A stretch of DNA of 64,000 nt from the NCBI GenBank assembly GCA_020746105.1, contig CM036621.1, forward strand, positions 51,246,264 through 51,310,263. Reading direction: 5' to 3'. This stretch comes from Trogon surrucura. Lineage: Eukaryota; Chordata; Aves; Trogoniformes; Trogonidae. This document shows, in pieces, positions 1 to 15,100 of this stretch (within the stretch, counting starts at the first letter, position 1; the number at the start of each line of letters is the position of its first letter). The position numbers and the translations under genes are program-made. The notes beneath the pieces are model-generated. The model ran no database searches. It was given only the letters and a program-made list of their open reading frames with translations, and had not been told where the DNA came from.

Positions 1-140
1 ACTGGCTCCATGCAGAACCCCAGTAAAGCATGCAGGAAATCCACCACATTATTGAGAGAATCCCTGTTCACATAATCCCTCATGGTCTGCCGGAACTGCA
101 TCTTATCCAGTTTGTACAGCTTTGTGAGGCAGTTCTGAGC
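1..140 (-). CDS. UNC80: UNC80 coding exon 15 (partial, cut by window edge)
   Basis: Starts after the acceptor CGTTGCAG with [20 protein letters not shown], continues [20 protein letters not shown] and GFCMEPV to the window edge. Matches mammalian UNC80. No donor is seen, so the exon continues to the left. Confidence 0.95.
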
Positions 141-3100
141 CTGCAACGATACCCATCAGATCACATCACATCAAAGTATGTGTTCAAGTTTTGCTAAAAG
201 GAACAGGGTATTTTTTGCTCTCGCTTAGCCAGTGCTCAGCTGTGCTCTCTAAAATAACCTCCCCTAGGAGCCAGAAGGTTTGTGCCCGGTAGGAGAAGAT
301 ACTTTCACTTCCGAAGCCAATGAGAATTTCAGCACAAGGAAACAGTGCGCCAGTATGGGTGCCACGGTTTGCAGGTGGTGGTGAAGCCACTGTCAGCCAA
401 TGTCTCAAAGTCTCTCCTCCTTTACCCAATCCTAAGGTAAAATGCCACTGAATATGAATAAAGCAGAAATGTACCCCCTCAGTCAAGGCTCATAGCCTCA
501 GACATCTGATTTTCAGCCTCTGGCTCAGACTAAACCCATTTGATGCACTTGTACCCAGCAACCAATTTATACCAGGCAAACATTAGTTTTTATTTAAAAG
601 CTATTCACTGGCAACTTCACAACCTACTGGAACCCCATGAAGGTGGAGTTAAAGAATCTGAAATATCAGCTCTATAGGAAACACAAACTCTCCTGCTACC
701 TGCAATAGGGCACTTAACTTTCCAGTAAACTCAGACAGGTGACTGTCCATGCAATCAACACAAATGGTGCATGCAAAGCAGTTTGGCCAGACAAACACAC
801 AGAAAATGCAGCAGACTTAGATTTGTAGGAAAATCTCTTCCCATAAGGACCTCAGTTCGATGAATCTGACAAGAACCTGTCTTCACAAGAACTGTTCATT
901 TATGCTTCATGTGATGCACAGGTCTAAATGTTTTGTGGGGCAGCTCCTATACAATATAAAAGCCTAATCGACATTTCGATGAACATGGTGTGTATTCCAC
1001 CAGTGCTCTGTGCAGAACTTTTCTACTGTTATCACTGAGACTCTCTTACTTCATTTTGCCCAAAACTAACTTTACTGCCACAGTCTCCTCAGTACCCTGG
1101 AGTCTAGCTAACAGAATGTTGCATGGGAGAGAGGCAGCCAGTCCATCTCTGAGCTATCTAGCTTAGATCCCAGAATGAAATTATAGCTCTATTGGCATGG
1201 TTCAGCCTAACCAAAGCCAGGGAGAAGCACCTGGCTCCCACCCACCCCGTGGATGGGCACAGTGTAATTTCTCATAACAGTCATCAAAAACGCTCACTGC
1301 TGCAAGCACAGAAGGCGAAGCGGAGGCATGTGTTGGAGACAGTCTTTGAAAGGCTACCGTTTGACAGGGCATTGGACTAATCTCAGGGAGTCAAACTCTT
1401 CTAGATGAAGTCAGATGTGCAGGCTACATCCTGGACATTTCCCACTGCTTCAGCTTGGGCAGAGCCAAAAATGAGAGGAATCAACAGTGACCATCCACCC
1501 TGCTCTTAAACAGGGTATGAGTCTTCTACTACCTTGCTGCACACCAACATGCCTGCAAGCACAGTACGCTCCAACTACTGATGGAGCAGCCCAGCAGCAA
1601 CCAGTCATAATCACCAGTAGGAAAGGTGGACATAACTATACCTTAGACTTCTGAATTCAGACATGCAAACTGAGATAGCTGCACCTTCTGTAAATATTGT
1701 ACTCTGTCGGGGTACCACAATGTGAAATACTGCTTACATCAGCTCACACAGGGGATTTGCTCCCATGTGTTTGCCCCTTCCCAGACAACCCACCCATTGG
1801 GGTGGTTGGAAGCACCCTGGGCCTCGGGTGTGCTCTTAGCAAGCCCCAGGGACTGGAAGGTGACACAATAGCTGAAAATCTGCTGTGGCTGGGCTGCAAC
1901 ACAGGCTGTGAGCCAGGGCACAGAGCAACACATTTACTGCCAATACAGAGAAAGCTACAGAGGGGCCAGACAGCAATCTCAACAGCTGATGTCAAAAGTA
2001 CAAGGGGGACGCTTTAATGAGCTTTAATTCTCTTACATTCTCCCGGAATACCTGGTGTCTCAGGCGATCTCCAGAGAGCCCTCGGTGTCCTTCTCCACAA
2101 CCATAGGCACAACCCAGAGACTTCACAATTTTGATCAGCATTGTGAGTGCCAGCCTATGGGTACTGACAGATGGGCCTTCATCCTGAGGGTCACAGAAAA
2201 GACAATGTGAAACCCTGGCACAACAACTGACGTTTTGTTAGTATTTTAACAAATTGCTCTCCATCTCTACTGTCAGACGCTCCATTCCCAAGTTCTTACT
2301 CTTGAAATGCTTAATCCAATTATTTTTCAAGTTTAGGGGCCAGACCCCTCCCTTTCAGCTCCCCTCAAAAAGTCATGCTATAAATGCGAAGCCTCCTGCA
2401 TGCAGCTATTAATACCATTCAGCACTTACTTCCAAAAAATTCTACCTGAAAAAACAGAGAGCTGACTTGCTTGAACAGAAAAATGAACATTTTTTAAAAC
2501 GTCTTAGGTATTATGCTTCTATGAGTTGCAACTTTAGAGGTCAGCAACAGCATCTCTTGGCCAATTCCCATAGCAACACTGAAAAATTTTTGATTTCTGA
2601 CCATGAAAGAAAACAAACTGCTCACACATTGGATTCTGGTTTCCCTTACAAGTTATGAATAATAAACCTGAAAAAAATCATTGCGATTGAGAGTTTCAGG
2701 CATTTTGACAAGATACTGAAAATGTCCGCACAAGGCTCACAAACTCTGCTTTTGACAGCTGCTTCACTGCAGTAGCTACAGTGCTTGAATTCTCAATCAT
2801 GTTTCTTCAGCAGAACCCCAAGTCAGCACCAAAGTTAAACAAATTAATTTGTCACTATGGTAGGAAAAAAAAAACAACAAAAGGAGGGAAAACAGAAGGG
2901 CAATCTTAACAGATCTTACAGCACATTTGGGAATTGTATAAAGGGAAACAAGACAAACCTTTTCTTGTTTTTTGTCATTCTTCTCATAAGGCCCTCCTCC
3001 TCCACCACCTCCATCACTTCCACCTCCACCACCTCCACCGCTTCCACCACCTCCTTCTTCTCCTCCATCTCCAGCTGCACTAACTGGGGGAGGCCCAAAT

Positions 3101-6100
3101 CCACAAGCTGAACCACCAGTAGCAGCCCCTTTGAGCTGCAATGATCCTTCACTTGATCTCTTTTCAGGGGCCTCATTTTCTTTGTTTTCACTCTTCCTCC
3201 GAACCTTCTCTATACAGGGCACCACACCAAGCTGAAGTAAGCACTCCACAATGTTCAGAGCCACATCGCAAATCCGGGAACTGATGTCATGGTTCAGGAC
3301 CAAGTAAACAGCCTTCAGGACCACCTGGGAGATTCAGACATCATATTTAATGTCAGACTTATTTTCCCTCCTAGTACTATTTAGTGCCTGAAAATTCTAG
3401 TCACAGACCAGACACTCATTATAGCAGGCACAGTACAAACTCAGAATGAAGTACACACAGCCCTCAACCCCAAGAGCTTACAATCTAAGTGTAAAACAAG
3501 AAACCACAGGTTGGGCACAGTCAGGCAGAAAAGGAAACCATGGGATGACATCTGTGAGCCTGAGAACATTGCTTCAGTGTACCAGAAGCTGTCGAGTCAT
3601 TGAGGGGAATGCAGAGAAGGTGAGTTTTAAAGTGCCACTAGAAGAAGAGTGCTATTCAGTTTTTTATTATTTTATAGGGAACTTGGTGCATGCCCCAGGA
3701 ACACAGCCATTGCATAGTACCCCTTCAGATTTGATGTGTGCATTCCACATGCACATGCGCACCTTGCAAAGAGTAACAGGAGTTGCAGTATCTCAGAGGA
3801 GACTTTTACGGTATGCACAAATGTATCTGACTGACCTTTATGTACTGCTGAGAGAAGTCATATAAAGAGGTGGAGGAAAAGCCCATCAAACCCCTGCTCT
3901 CAATGGTACAGCTATATTGACAGAAGAGGGACCTGGCTTTCCTCATTCCTTGCCAATTACCGAGAGATCCAGCATGCCGTTCTTGTGGACAAAGTTGTTG
4001 GTTCCATCAATGTGGTCCGTATCCTCTAAACAACTGTAATTGATGCAGGAGTCTGTCAAGCTCCGTGGGAGGTTGGCACATGCGAGTGGCTCGTGCGGCA
4101 TCTCGGGGATGGGCACCTGGTTGCAAAGCTTCCTCATGTGCTCACTGAAGAAATCGGCATAGCCCACATTGAATGAGGCCAGGGTAGTGTTGAAGGTTGC
4201 CACAGTGATGGTGGAGATCTGTGATCGCACTGCAAGGAAGAAAATAGCTACCTGTAAATTTCCATCTCTAGAGCTGTGCAATGGAAAACTGAGGCTGTGC
4301 TTCTTTACAAGAAGGGCGCAGCTCTTAATGCAGCTTGTAATGCTGAAAGACAAGACAGGTTCCTAATTCCTATCATGGGCGCAGGGATGAAAGCATAGAT
4401 TGGTTTCTTCCTTTAAGCTACTATAAATTAGAACAACCCCAAGCTTGATCTAGCAGTACAGTTCCATGGCAGCTTAAACTGATCTCAGTCAACTGGGCAG
4501 TTAAGTAGATCAGGGAGCTCAGCCAGCCTAAATCTAATCCAAAAGGTGGGTTGGATTTTCAGTAGTTTTGTTCCCTATTTCAGTCCAGTGCCTGGTCCTA
4601 AAAGCAGCACTGCCCTGTCAAGGGAAAGAGGAAAGACTCTGCAGCTCGATGCAGGAGTGAAGGTGGAGTAATGGTAGCACCAACTGGGAACAGCTTTCTA
4701 AAGTTACACCATTTTCATATTTCATCACACCAACTGAAAAAAAATGTAGCAGTGTGTTCCTACCAGTACCTGTGACAGTCTAAACCATCTCCAAAATGCA
4801 AAGCTGACTGATGAGAATGAATGGCAGTGTGGTGTCTAAGTTCACAGCACTCAGAGAAGGTACAGCATGACATAGCCAAGCTTAACTTTAAATTGGTTAG
4901 CTCAGGTAGTGATAGCATTCTGGATACATGGGACAATTTTTATCAAGGATTCACCATAGTTTTGCAACTCATGTTTAAATCTAGGCCATGATGTCAGTAA
5001 TTTCCCACATTTAGTGCTTTGTAAGTAGGTTTATACATCCTGTAGTGTTGAAAGACCCTACGTGTCCCACAGCGTTGACTGGACCACCTTCTGCCAGACA
5101 CTACAGTAACAGGGCTATGGAGGAACGAAGAATCCCTATGTAAGGCTATTTAATGAGTTCTAATGAATAAAACAGCATACATCTAACCAGAATCTTCAAG
5201 CACTGATTCAGCGATAGACTGGTTATATTATGCAAACACCAACTTGCCAGAGCAATGACTACCTTTCCACATAACATGTGCGACCATGCCAGTACTAAAC
5301 TAGCACTATTTATTAGGAAAAATGTTCTAAGGCTGATAGTGATACCTTGAACTAGGCTACAGATCGGTCAATGATGACGGCAGGAATTAGCTGCCTGTAA
5401 TCAGAGGATTTCTTGCTGGCAGGTGTGACTTTTTAATGTCATTCACTGACATTTGCATGGTGAAGATAATAATATTGATGGAATTAGTAAATTTAGTTCC
5501 TGAGCTACCAAGTTTGATGATTATCCAGGGGCAGCTATTTTTCATTTTGCTAAGGTTTTGCTTAGTTTATTTTAAAATTAGGAACAAAAATCCATATCCA
5601 AATCCTACATGAAGTAACTTTTCCCATGTTGAATCTTTATTTTGTTATCACTGATAGGACTGACTGCTGGATGGAACTCACAGAGGTAGAAAGGAGGACT
5701 AAGGACTCTTTATTTACATCCATGCATGCCTGCAGCATGTGCCCATGACTCCTCTTGAGCAGTTGCCTAGGATATAACTAATTTTTCATCTCTGCTTGTC
5801 AGTGTGTCAGCCAGAAGAAACGAGTTCATTAGCAAGTGTCTCCTGGCCAGGGAAAATAGACAACAGATGGGAAATCATGAATGACCAGCATGCTTGGATA
5901 TTTCTTGTCACACAATACAAAAGAAGCATGCAATATCCATACTTTTTCTCTAACTGTAGAATGGTTCATTCAAAGTCATAGACTATCACTAGAAATAGTG
6001 TGATTTGTCCTATTATTCATAGAGTTGGCTGCAAAATTATACCTGAGGTACAACTAGAAAAACAAGAATTGGCTACTTTTTAGAAAATACTTGGCTAGGA

Positions 6101-9100
6101 AGCTAATGTAGTGTAGTGAGTGAGATTACTGTCCCATAGAACAAATGAAGATTGGGAAGATAAACTCTATGAAATTGATCCAGGAGAAGAGCTTTGTGCA
6201 GGAGACACAGCAGAGATGAAGGAGATGTGCCCGCTCTGGACCACAGACAATGCAAATCCATCCCCTCTCAAGACTATACAGATTTGCTGTGCTGAAAGAG
6301 CATGGATCTTTGACAGCTCCAAGGCTACAGCACATAGCATGATATGTGAGTGCATCTGTAGCCTCCTAGGTATGTTGCCTGACAGCTTGTGCCGAGACAG
6401 ACTGTGCCCTGCTCCATGGGGTATGTGATATCCTGTTCCCTCATCAAGGTTTAAGGTTGCACTTGCCACGAGTTAGGCCCAATCTCTATGGCCAGGTTTT
6501 GTCAGTAGCACTACGCATGAGTGAGAAAAAATCACTGTGTTTAGGCAGTAGGTTCATTGCCAGAAAAGTGCTCTGGCGCAGACAGCTCTGCTGACATAAG
6601 AGAGCTTTCCTCTGCTTGGCTAACATTGTTTGACAAAGGTGGTGTTGCCCTGCCAAAAGAAAGACTCTTCTTTCTGGAGCAGACTTCATCTCATCAGGGC
6701 TTCTCCCACTGTGGTCACACTGGCATTGCTATTTCTGCTGAGACCTCCAAGACAGACAGGCCCCAGGGAGGCTTCGAGTAAATTTCAAAGCCAGGTTTCT
6801 ATTTAAAAACAGGACAATTAAGAAAAAACTGTGATTTTCAGTACAATCCAGCAGCTGTGGACTGTGAAGGGGCATTAAATACCACAAGATTCCCTACGGA
6901 ACCACTGAAGTTAGCAACACCAAGTTTCTGGCCAAACTTTGTGCTAGTTGTGGAAAGGTGAAGAAAAACCTCAGACCCTGCCTTCTCCTGTTGATGGCTA
7001 CAGTTCTTTTTGACAAACCACGTCACACAAACAAGAAAGGTTTGGAGCATTGTTCCAAATTACACAGACCAAAAAAAAATACCTCAAGAGATGCAGGATT
7101 AAAAAAAAAAAAAGGGAAAGAACTAGTCATATACTCATCCATGGAAACCACAACATTTCCTCAGTTTCTTGGAGTTGATATTTCAGCGAAATGTTTCTTT
7201 CCTGATGTGTTAAATTTACCTTCTTTGACTGTGTTCTCTCCATGGTTGTTTGAGTGGTCAGGCAGATCAGAGACCAGGGTGTGATGTGAGTGCGAATGCC
7301 TGGCGCTCAGGCTCTCCATCTCCGTTGCTGTGTCAGAGCTCCCTCGTCTGGTAAACTTTCCTAGGGTGAAGACAAGAAATGGGTATTTAGTTTGCTCATC
7401 TGAGAGGTGCTTGGAGGCAAGAGACAGTAGCTGAGGTTAGAAATCGAAGGATTTGAGTCTGCAAAAGTCAAGGCCTTCCAGGACCCTGTGAAGCAGAACC
7501 AAACATGACGGTGGAATACCTTGCAGTAGTTCATTGACATAAAGACCGAAGGTACAAACTCTCTGCAAGGCTCTTGCCCTCAGCATATATACTAATTTAG
7601 CTGACACCCACACTGTCACACACCAGTAGCTTCAGGAAAATAAGATTGCTCAGCACTGAAATTGTCCATCTTTGGACAAGATATAGGAATTTGGTTTCTT
7701 CTACACTTGTCCAAAAAAGTTAGGTATATTAGTACGGGAAGTGCTAAAGCAAAGGAAGTTCTTCAGGAATAGAATAAAATACAAATCAAAAGAACCTACT
7801 GAAAGAGGGGGACTCTCTCTGAAGTAGGCAGGAGCTGTTGACCATCGGATCTGAAATACATGATTTCACTGAGATATCGGAAAGAAAGCACTGTAGGTTA
7901 AGTCAGGACAAGAATCTGAAGCCCCTGAGGTCAAAATTTAACAAACTTTTTGAGCTACTGAAGATATGGAAAGGAGGATTTGGATACTAAATTTGTTGTT
8001 CTTGTACAAATCTGTAGGTGTTCGTATTTCATCCATGACAAAACACACACAGATCTTCAAGAGTTCACTTGGCTAATCATAGTCCTCTGTCCCAAAGAGG
8101 GACATGTTTACAATGGAGAGCTTATGAAAATGATGCCATCTAAGTTGATTAAAGTGAGAAGGCTCTGGTATGGCCTTAGGCAATCATTTTGCTGCCTATC
8201 ATCTCCAAGAGAGGGTGCCAGGATGAAAATTTATGACATCAGGAGTAAGTTTGTGAAGAGACACAATGCCTAGACACTGTTCAGAGAACTTGGAAGCTTG
8301 AAGGAGCCAATATTTAGAACTAAACACTATCTTTGCAGTATCAAGACAGTGTAAGCCTCACTATGAGAGACAATACCCTACTTATATTGTATCCAATATT
8401 CATTTGAAGATTGAATATTTTTTGCCATACTCCTGATGACCATATTGCTGCCTCTCCAGAGACTTTTCTTTAAAAGAAGAGTTTGCAATCATTCCTTGAA
8501 TCTATTTTAAGCTGCAGTTGTGCAATGCTTGCTGCCACTCAGGGAAAGTGTATTCAAGTGGTACAGACATCATTACAGGTTGCTATAGTAGCTATTATTT
8601 CAGTAGAGATGATAGTTTACAGAGAAAAAGTGAAGTAAAGCATAAGTCATTCAAGGTCTGCTGTCGGCAGAGTTGCCATTTCTACAAACAGGTGTGTAAT
8701 GCTGCAAACAGAGCCAAGGACATAAGGTGGCAACAGGATGGATAAAGAAATAAAGAGCCTCTGTTGCTTCAAGAACATTCAGGACAGGAATGACACAGAA
8801 CTTGGAGCAGAGATAATAACATCTCACCTAATATTGTGGTTTGCCATCCTCCTCTCTCAATGCCACGGCGGTCCTCTCCAATTCCAGAGAAACTGCCAAA
8901 AGAGAAAGTGCTGCGAGTGGGCGAGACATCTAAATGATCCTCATGGAGAAGGAAAGGCACTCCCATCCTTCGTTGTCGTTTCTTCCCAGTGTGGTGGAAA
9001 GGAATTGACCCTTTGCGCTCACGCTCCCTGTCCTCTTTGCGGCTCTTAAACTGCAGGAGGAAGAGGAGCAGATATGAGAGCAAGTAAAGACTTTGAGGCA

Positions 9101-12100
9101 TGGTAAAATATCATTTCAGGGAAAAAGATAACGCAGATGTGTGTCCCCAGTATAACGTTCCACTCTGAGCTTTTTACCTTGGCCATTTATCCTGACAGCG
9201 ATGATCGGCACTCTGGAACCATATGAGTATTTAAAGGAACTCAGTCTTTCTCTAGGCTGGGATGGAAGTCTTTGTATAGTTTTATGATATTCTCAGACCA
9301 TGAGCTAGATTACTAGAATCCACAAAAGTCTGCTAAGTAGCTTGGATGGTTGCAAACCCAGAGCTTCATGAAGTAAAAACATCAAAAGAATTCACTGAAT
9401 TAGCTGGAAATACAGTGAGCACCAGTATTTAAAAATCAGCACTGAGTACCCTCCCCTCATAGAGTTTCAACAGGATAGTTATTTGAATAAAGATTTCAGT
9501 ATTGTGTTTGGAACGTGCATATAAAAAGCTATGTAATTTCACACAAAATCACTTCCAATGAAAAGAGATGTCAATCTCAAATGTGGCATGATTATATAGT
9601 CCGAGCAGACCTTCAGCTGCAACTTAGCAGGACATTGAGGTGCTGAATCATAGGCAAATTAAAGCACAATTTTCTTCCACTCACCTTTTTGAAAATGTTC
9701 ATCCCCAGGTCTGTGGAAAGATCTGGAACTGCTGGTCTACGCAGGTTGGTCAGTGAAACCTTGGAAAATGCTTCTGTGCTCAGTGATTTTTCTTCCTCAT
9801 TACATTTCATTGTAAGATCCTGCAGCTCCCAAAAGAAGACAATAAGCATGAGGAGAAATAAAGGATAACCAGCTTACAAAAAAGAAAAAAAAAGCTACAT
9901 CCAAGAGCTGTCACAGGAGCACTATAGAGGAAAAGGACCTTCAATTCATTACACGAAACACCATACATTTAAAGACGAAAAAAGAACCACACAAGAAACA
10001 AAATTGAGAAACTCCTAAAATTATTGACCTTTTCTAACAGAAAAAGGTCTAACAGAAAAAATGTACAGCATGTTGTGCTGCAACAGAAACTCCCAGCCAT
10101 CATTGTCAGTGTGGTCTAGTGGCATGGCATCTACTCTACTCTGATTCTGATCCCAGGTATGACTCTGGGTAGCTGAAAACCCTCTTGAGGCCTTGGTTTA
10201 CATTTATGAACAACAGCTACTTTTCTTGAAGTGTTTTATTTATAATCTAAGAAAATATGTCCATACTAACATATACCTTTAAACATATATTTTGGAACTG
10301 AACTGCAATAAACTGCACTGTCCCTTCAAGAGACTTGATTTATAAAAAAAAAAATATTTATTCACTAAAGAAACCTCAGACTTCTACATCAGTAAGCATC
10401 CTTCACTTGTAATAACAGTGCTCCAAGATCTGTCCATCATAGGTCTCATCATAACTCATATTTGTGAAAGCCCCTATCACACAGAATATCTAATGACAAT
10501 GAAAACCTTGAAACTAACACACTCTCATTTCAGTAGAGGGCACTCTACTCCCCTTCTGCACTGAGCAAAATACATTACAGCTGCCTTCTGTAAAGAAAGG
10601 TTTTGCTACAAAAGGTGGCATAAGTTCAGCTCCTGGCCATCTGTTCTCATTAAAGATCTGATACCACTTTTCATGAGATGTATGTGCAAGCTGACCTGAC
10701 CAAACTCCCTCAGGATAATTTTCTTCTGCCTAAATATCAGTTTGTTTCCAATGGAGATGTTCTTCTTCCTTGCTCCCCCATCAGAAATGTTCCGCTAAAC
10801 AACCAGGTCACATTAAAATACCTTTCTGCTTTCAATCCAGAGATAGCCATATGGCAACAATAGATGAAGCAACTTCTATGGTATTGGTTTAGATTCTGCC
10901 TAGGCAGACTGCGTATTGCAGAGCTAGACAGCTCTGCAATACACAAGCGTGCAGAGATTTATGCATATGAAGGTCCAGCAGAGGCCAGTGGCAGTCTTTG
11001 CAGCCGAAGTCCTTAAGCACCAGTTACAGTGTTTGCAGTACTGGGCTACCGGGGACCACACATTCTTCAGAGACTTTTCAGACCGCTCTTGAATTCTTCC
11101 CATTAATTTTATGCACACGAGAATGAAACAGATGCACTACAGAAGGATGCCTCTTCACCATTGTCTACAGTCAAGTGATGTTTTAAACTACTTTGTGTAT
11201 ATGACAACGCTGAGGCCAGCAAGTACTCTGTACGACTTGGTTCTTAGGTTTTACAGCTCTCTGACTGGAAAACATCATATGAATTTATTTCAGATTTGTT
11301 ATTTTGTTCATTAGTTATCAAATCAGTGTCTTACGAGGTGGCTTACAGTCACCAAAAGGACAGAGTAAGAACTGAAAAATCACAGAGATTGGGAGAGGTG
11401 CGTGAGGACTGGAAGAAAGCCAATGTCACTACAGCCTTCAAAAAAGGCAAGAAAGAGGACCCAGGCAACTACAGACCAGTCAGACTCACCTCCATCCCTG
11501 GAAAAGTGATGGAGCAGCTAATTCTGAAAGCCATCTCTAACCAAATGGAAGAAAAGAAGGTTATCAGGACTAGCCAACATGGTTCTACCATGGGGAAATC
11601 CTACTCGACTAATCTGATATCCTTCTATGAAAGTGTGACCAAATGGGTAGATGAAGGGAGAGCAGTGGATGTCATATAACTTGACTTCAGTTAAGGCTTT
11701 TGATACTCTCCTCCATAACATCCTCATAAGAAAACTCAAGAACTGTGGGACAGATGCTAGTCCTAGTAACAGGACAAGGCTCTTTGTCCCTGCAATGTTA
11801 GTGCCAGACTGTGGAGGTTTGTGAGCCTCTGAAGGTTTCATTTTCTAGACCTGTCCTTACATTAAATTCACTGTATACAGGTGCAATGCAGGTTTCCGTT
11901 GTTACATATTGCCAGGTCGGAAATGTGTTTAGACTAAAGTAACTTTCTAGAGGAAGCTAGTATTAATTTTATTCACACTCCATCCCGTACCCCTTTTCCT
12001 ATGCTACAAGGAGTGCTGGCATGTTGCACTGAATCTTTTTCTACCTTGCTGCTCAGTTTACAAGGCAATACATGGAGGATGTTTCTCACATTCTCTCAAT

Positions 12101-15100
12101 TCCAACTGCTTTAGCCCAGCCTTGTATCTGAAATGTGATTTCAAGCATACAGAAAACAACAAGAAGTATGAGAGCTTTGCTGAGGTTTAGGGAGATGCAG
12201 GAAGTCACTCGGATAAACTGCAGAACAACAGAAAGAATGTGGATTTACCAGAAAAATCTACCAGTCCCTGATGTGATTTGCAGGCAGCTGGTTTTGTCTT
12301 TAGTCAGTTTTGCCTGCCACTTTAAATCTATCCTGCTGAAACACAGAGTAGCAATATTTTTTGGAAATTATTGATCAACCTTTGAGAAGAAATGATGACA
12401 TTGTGTTAGGAATTTAAGATTTAGACCAAAAAAGAAGGCTTTAAGCATATCACTGTGTTGGATGAGCTTGTGGAGTCTCAATATAAACCCCTTGTGTTGA
12501 GAGAAATAAATGACAAGTCTTAGCCCTCTGGAGGTGCCATTCTCTCCTCTGACTACCAGAGAGTCTGGAGTGATGATAGTCTAAATTTAAGAGCAGCAGT
12601 TAAGCCCTCACAGTTGGCTGGGTTGAAGCAGAGCCTAGGTGTCTCTCTGCACTGCACAGATTTCAGTCCTCAGAGTGGTAAAAATGGAGGGTAGGAGTTG
12701 AAATTTCTGCTGCATGGAAGACCATTTCACCTTCTCCATCACAGCTGTTCTGCATAACAAATTGGAAACCTTTTTAAATGGGACTTCAATTTGATGAAGT
12801 ACAGTAAAAATATACAGGACTGACACAGAGGTTACCAAAAGCAATCAAACCCAGCCCCAGGGGAAAGAATGCCCTGGACAGAGTTCTCACATTATCAGCT
12901 AGAAAGTACCCAGTGGAATTGCCAAATGGATTTAACAGAAAAATGTTAGTGAAGAGCAACCGAGTAAAGGAATTTTCTGCAAGAGAAACAGCCTGGAAAA
13001 GCAAAACATAGCCATGTGTGTGAAAAGAGCGAAGTCTTTCACAGTACATAGAGAAGAATCAGCACAATACCAGTGCTACCAGTGCCTGTGGAAGACAGCC
13101 CAACTCATGCTGCCACTGTGCTGAGAACCCCTGACTGCACTCCCTGTTGTATCAGTAGCTAAACTTGCTAACATGCAGAATAACCATGTCGTTATAAGCA
13201 AAGGCATAGAGACAGTATATGCATGGAAACAGTGAATCACATCAACAGCAATATCTTCCAATTCTCCCTCCAGGAGATAATATTAAGGAGGATTTTCTGG
13301 ACATGAACGGCAATCCTGTCAAATCCCCATGCAAAGGTAGATTAAGACTGAATAGTAATTCACCTGGCCTTTATGGAGAGATGTCAAGCTTTTACAAGGG
13401 TGAAAGAGGCAACGATACTAAAGAAAAGATACTAAATGATACTAAATGATACTAAAGCATAATACAGTTTAAACAATACTGCTTCTGCTGAGCCCTTAAA
13501 ACCACAGGTAACCACCAGCCCTCATAAAAATCCTAGGAATGGCTATAAAATCCTGAGGTTTAAAAATAAAAATAGTAATATTTACATTGTTTATGTTTGT
13601 CTTCTGGCTTATGAACAGTACAAGAGAAAAGCTATTTCACCCTTCTCTGCTATAAAATGACAAGTCAAAAGCTGTCAGAGCTCTATAATACTTAAAGCAA
13701 GGATTTTAACAAAAAACATCAAAAATTTAGAGAGTTCTGGCTCAAAAAAAAAGACATTTGACAGAAACATTAACACAAGATAGAGCCTTTTACTTTAGGT
13801 ATGACATAAAATTGGACTGCAAAAATAGAATCTGTATTAAATTTTCTTCAGCAGCTCTATCAACTCAGTAAATCAGAATTTGCTCTTAAAAGCCCACATG
13901 ACAGGAGAAGACTGCACAACCTAAAAGTAGCACAAATCAACAAGGAGATTAACTGACACTGCAGTAGCATTCATTTTTTTATCCCTGGAACAAGACTGAG
14001 CTACTCCAAAAGAAAAACATTTAAGCTCTAACACAAAGATCTTTACTACACCAAGGTCGGAAGCCTGGCGTTCTTTTTCCAGCAAAACAGGGAGCAAGTA
14101 TTGACACCTACTAAGCCAGTTTGTCTCCTGAGGTTTTGTTAGCAAATGTAAAGGTAAAGGTTATGCAATAAGAATAATAGCAGGTAAAGAGGTAACAAAA
14201 TGAAGGACTTTTGCTCACTGCCAGTGTTTGCAAAGTCTGCCCGAGTATTTCAACCCAAGTGTTTGCCTGGAGTGTGTAGCACTGCACCAAGTTCCTTTTC
14301 TCCTATTTGAGGGGTTACATCAAAGAAGCTCAGTGTGTCCTGAGTATTACACTGTAACACAAAAACGGTCTGACAAATATGTTAGTATATTCTCACATTA
14401 AAACCCAATGTTATCACAGTTCACCTTAGATTAAATATTCCAAATTAACTCTCAAGTTTTCAGCAGTCACCAGCACCAGACTCTGCCTTCAAAACTCTCA
14501 TCATTCTGAGGATCTCTTTCCGAAGTGATGCACGTATCTGACCTCTGGGCAGTTAACCAGCATCAAAGCTGTGCTTTTCACTAGTTGTCCAGTCATCCTT
14601 TGCCAGCATCACCACAATAGTTGCTATTTTCTTATTGACAGCAACTGCTTACCTGAGTTTTGTGGGTATTCACCAGAGAGGGTGCAGCAGCCACCATTGA
14701 GCTGCTGCGAGGTCTTGGTAAAGGAGTGATTTCTGGCTCAGCTGGCTTCTCTGGCTTTTCCTGTAGCATATGCCTCAGCCTCTGCAGGTAGTACATGAGT
14801 GACCACTGTGTGCCCTCCTCAGACCAATGTGGCTGCAGCAGGCAGCGCAGCACTGCCACGTCAAAGTATGTGGCATAGCGAGACTTCTGGCATGGTGGGA
14901 TCACCAAGGACACCCTGTTCCAAAAAGCAGAAGTAGAAACGTTAGTTGTGAGGCTCCTTATCCTTTCTCAGACACTCAGTCCTCTGAATAAAGAACCACT
15001 CGATGATCTGTTGGGTTGGTATGTTTGACTGTTCTTAAGGGGTCATTCTTGATATCACAGAATTTTCTTTGATAGTTGGAAAACAATTCTGTCCTAGCAT

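Larger units (their letters stand above)
9820..14652 (-). other. UNC80 intron 8
   Basis: About 4.8 kb. Contains the CR1 reverse-transcriptase fragment (11,372-11,765) and a GATACTAAAT tandem repeat (13,414-13,457); otherwise nothing recognised. Confidence 0.85.

Noticed and set aside
3446-3865. 139-codon + strand frame in UNC80 intron 12
   Set aside because: No homology, promoter or splice context; ordinary intronic composition.
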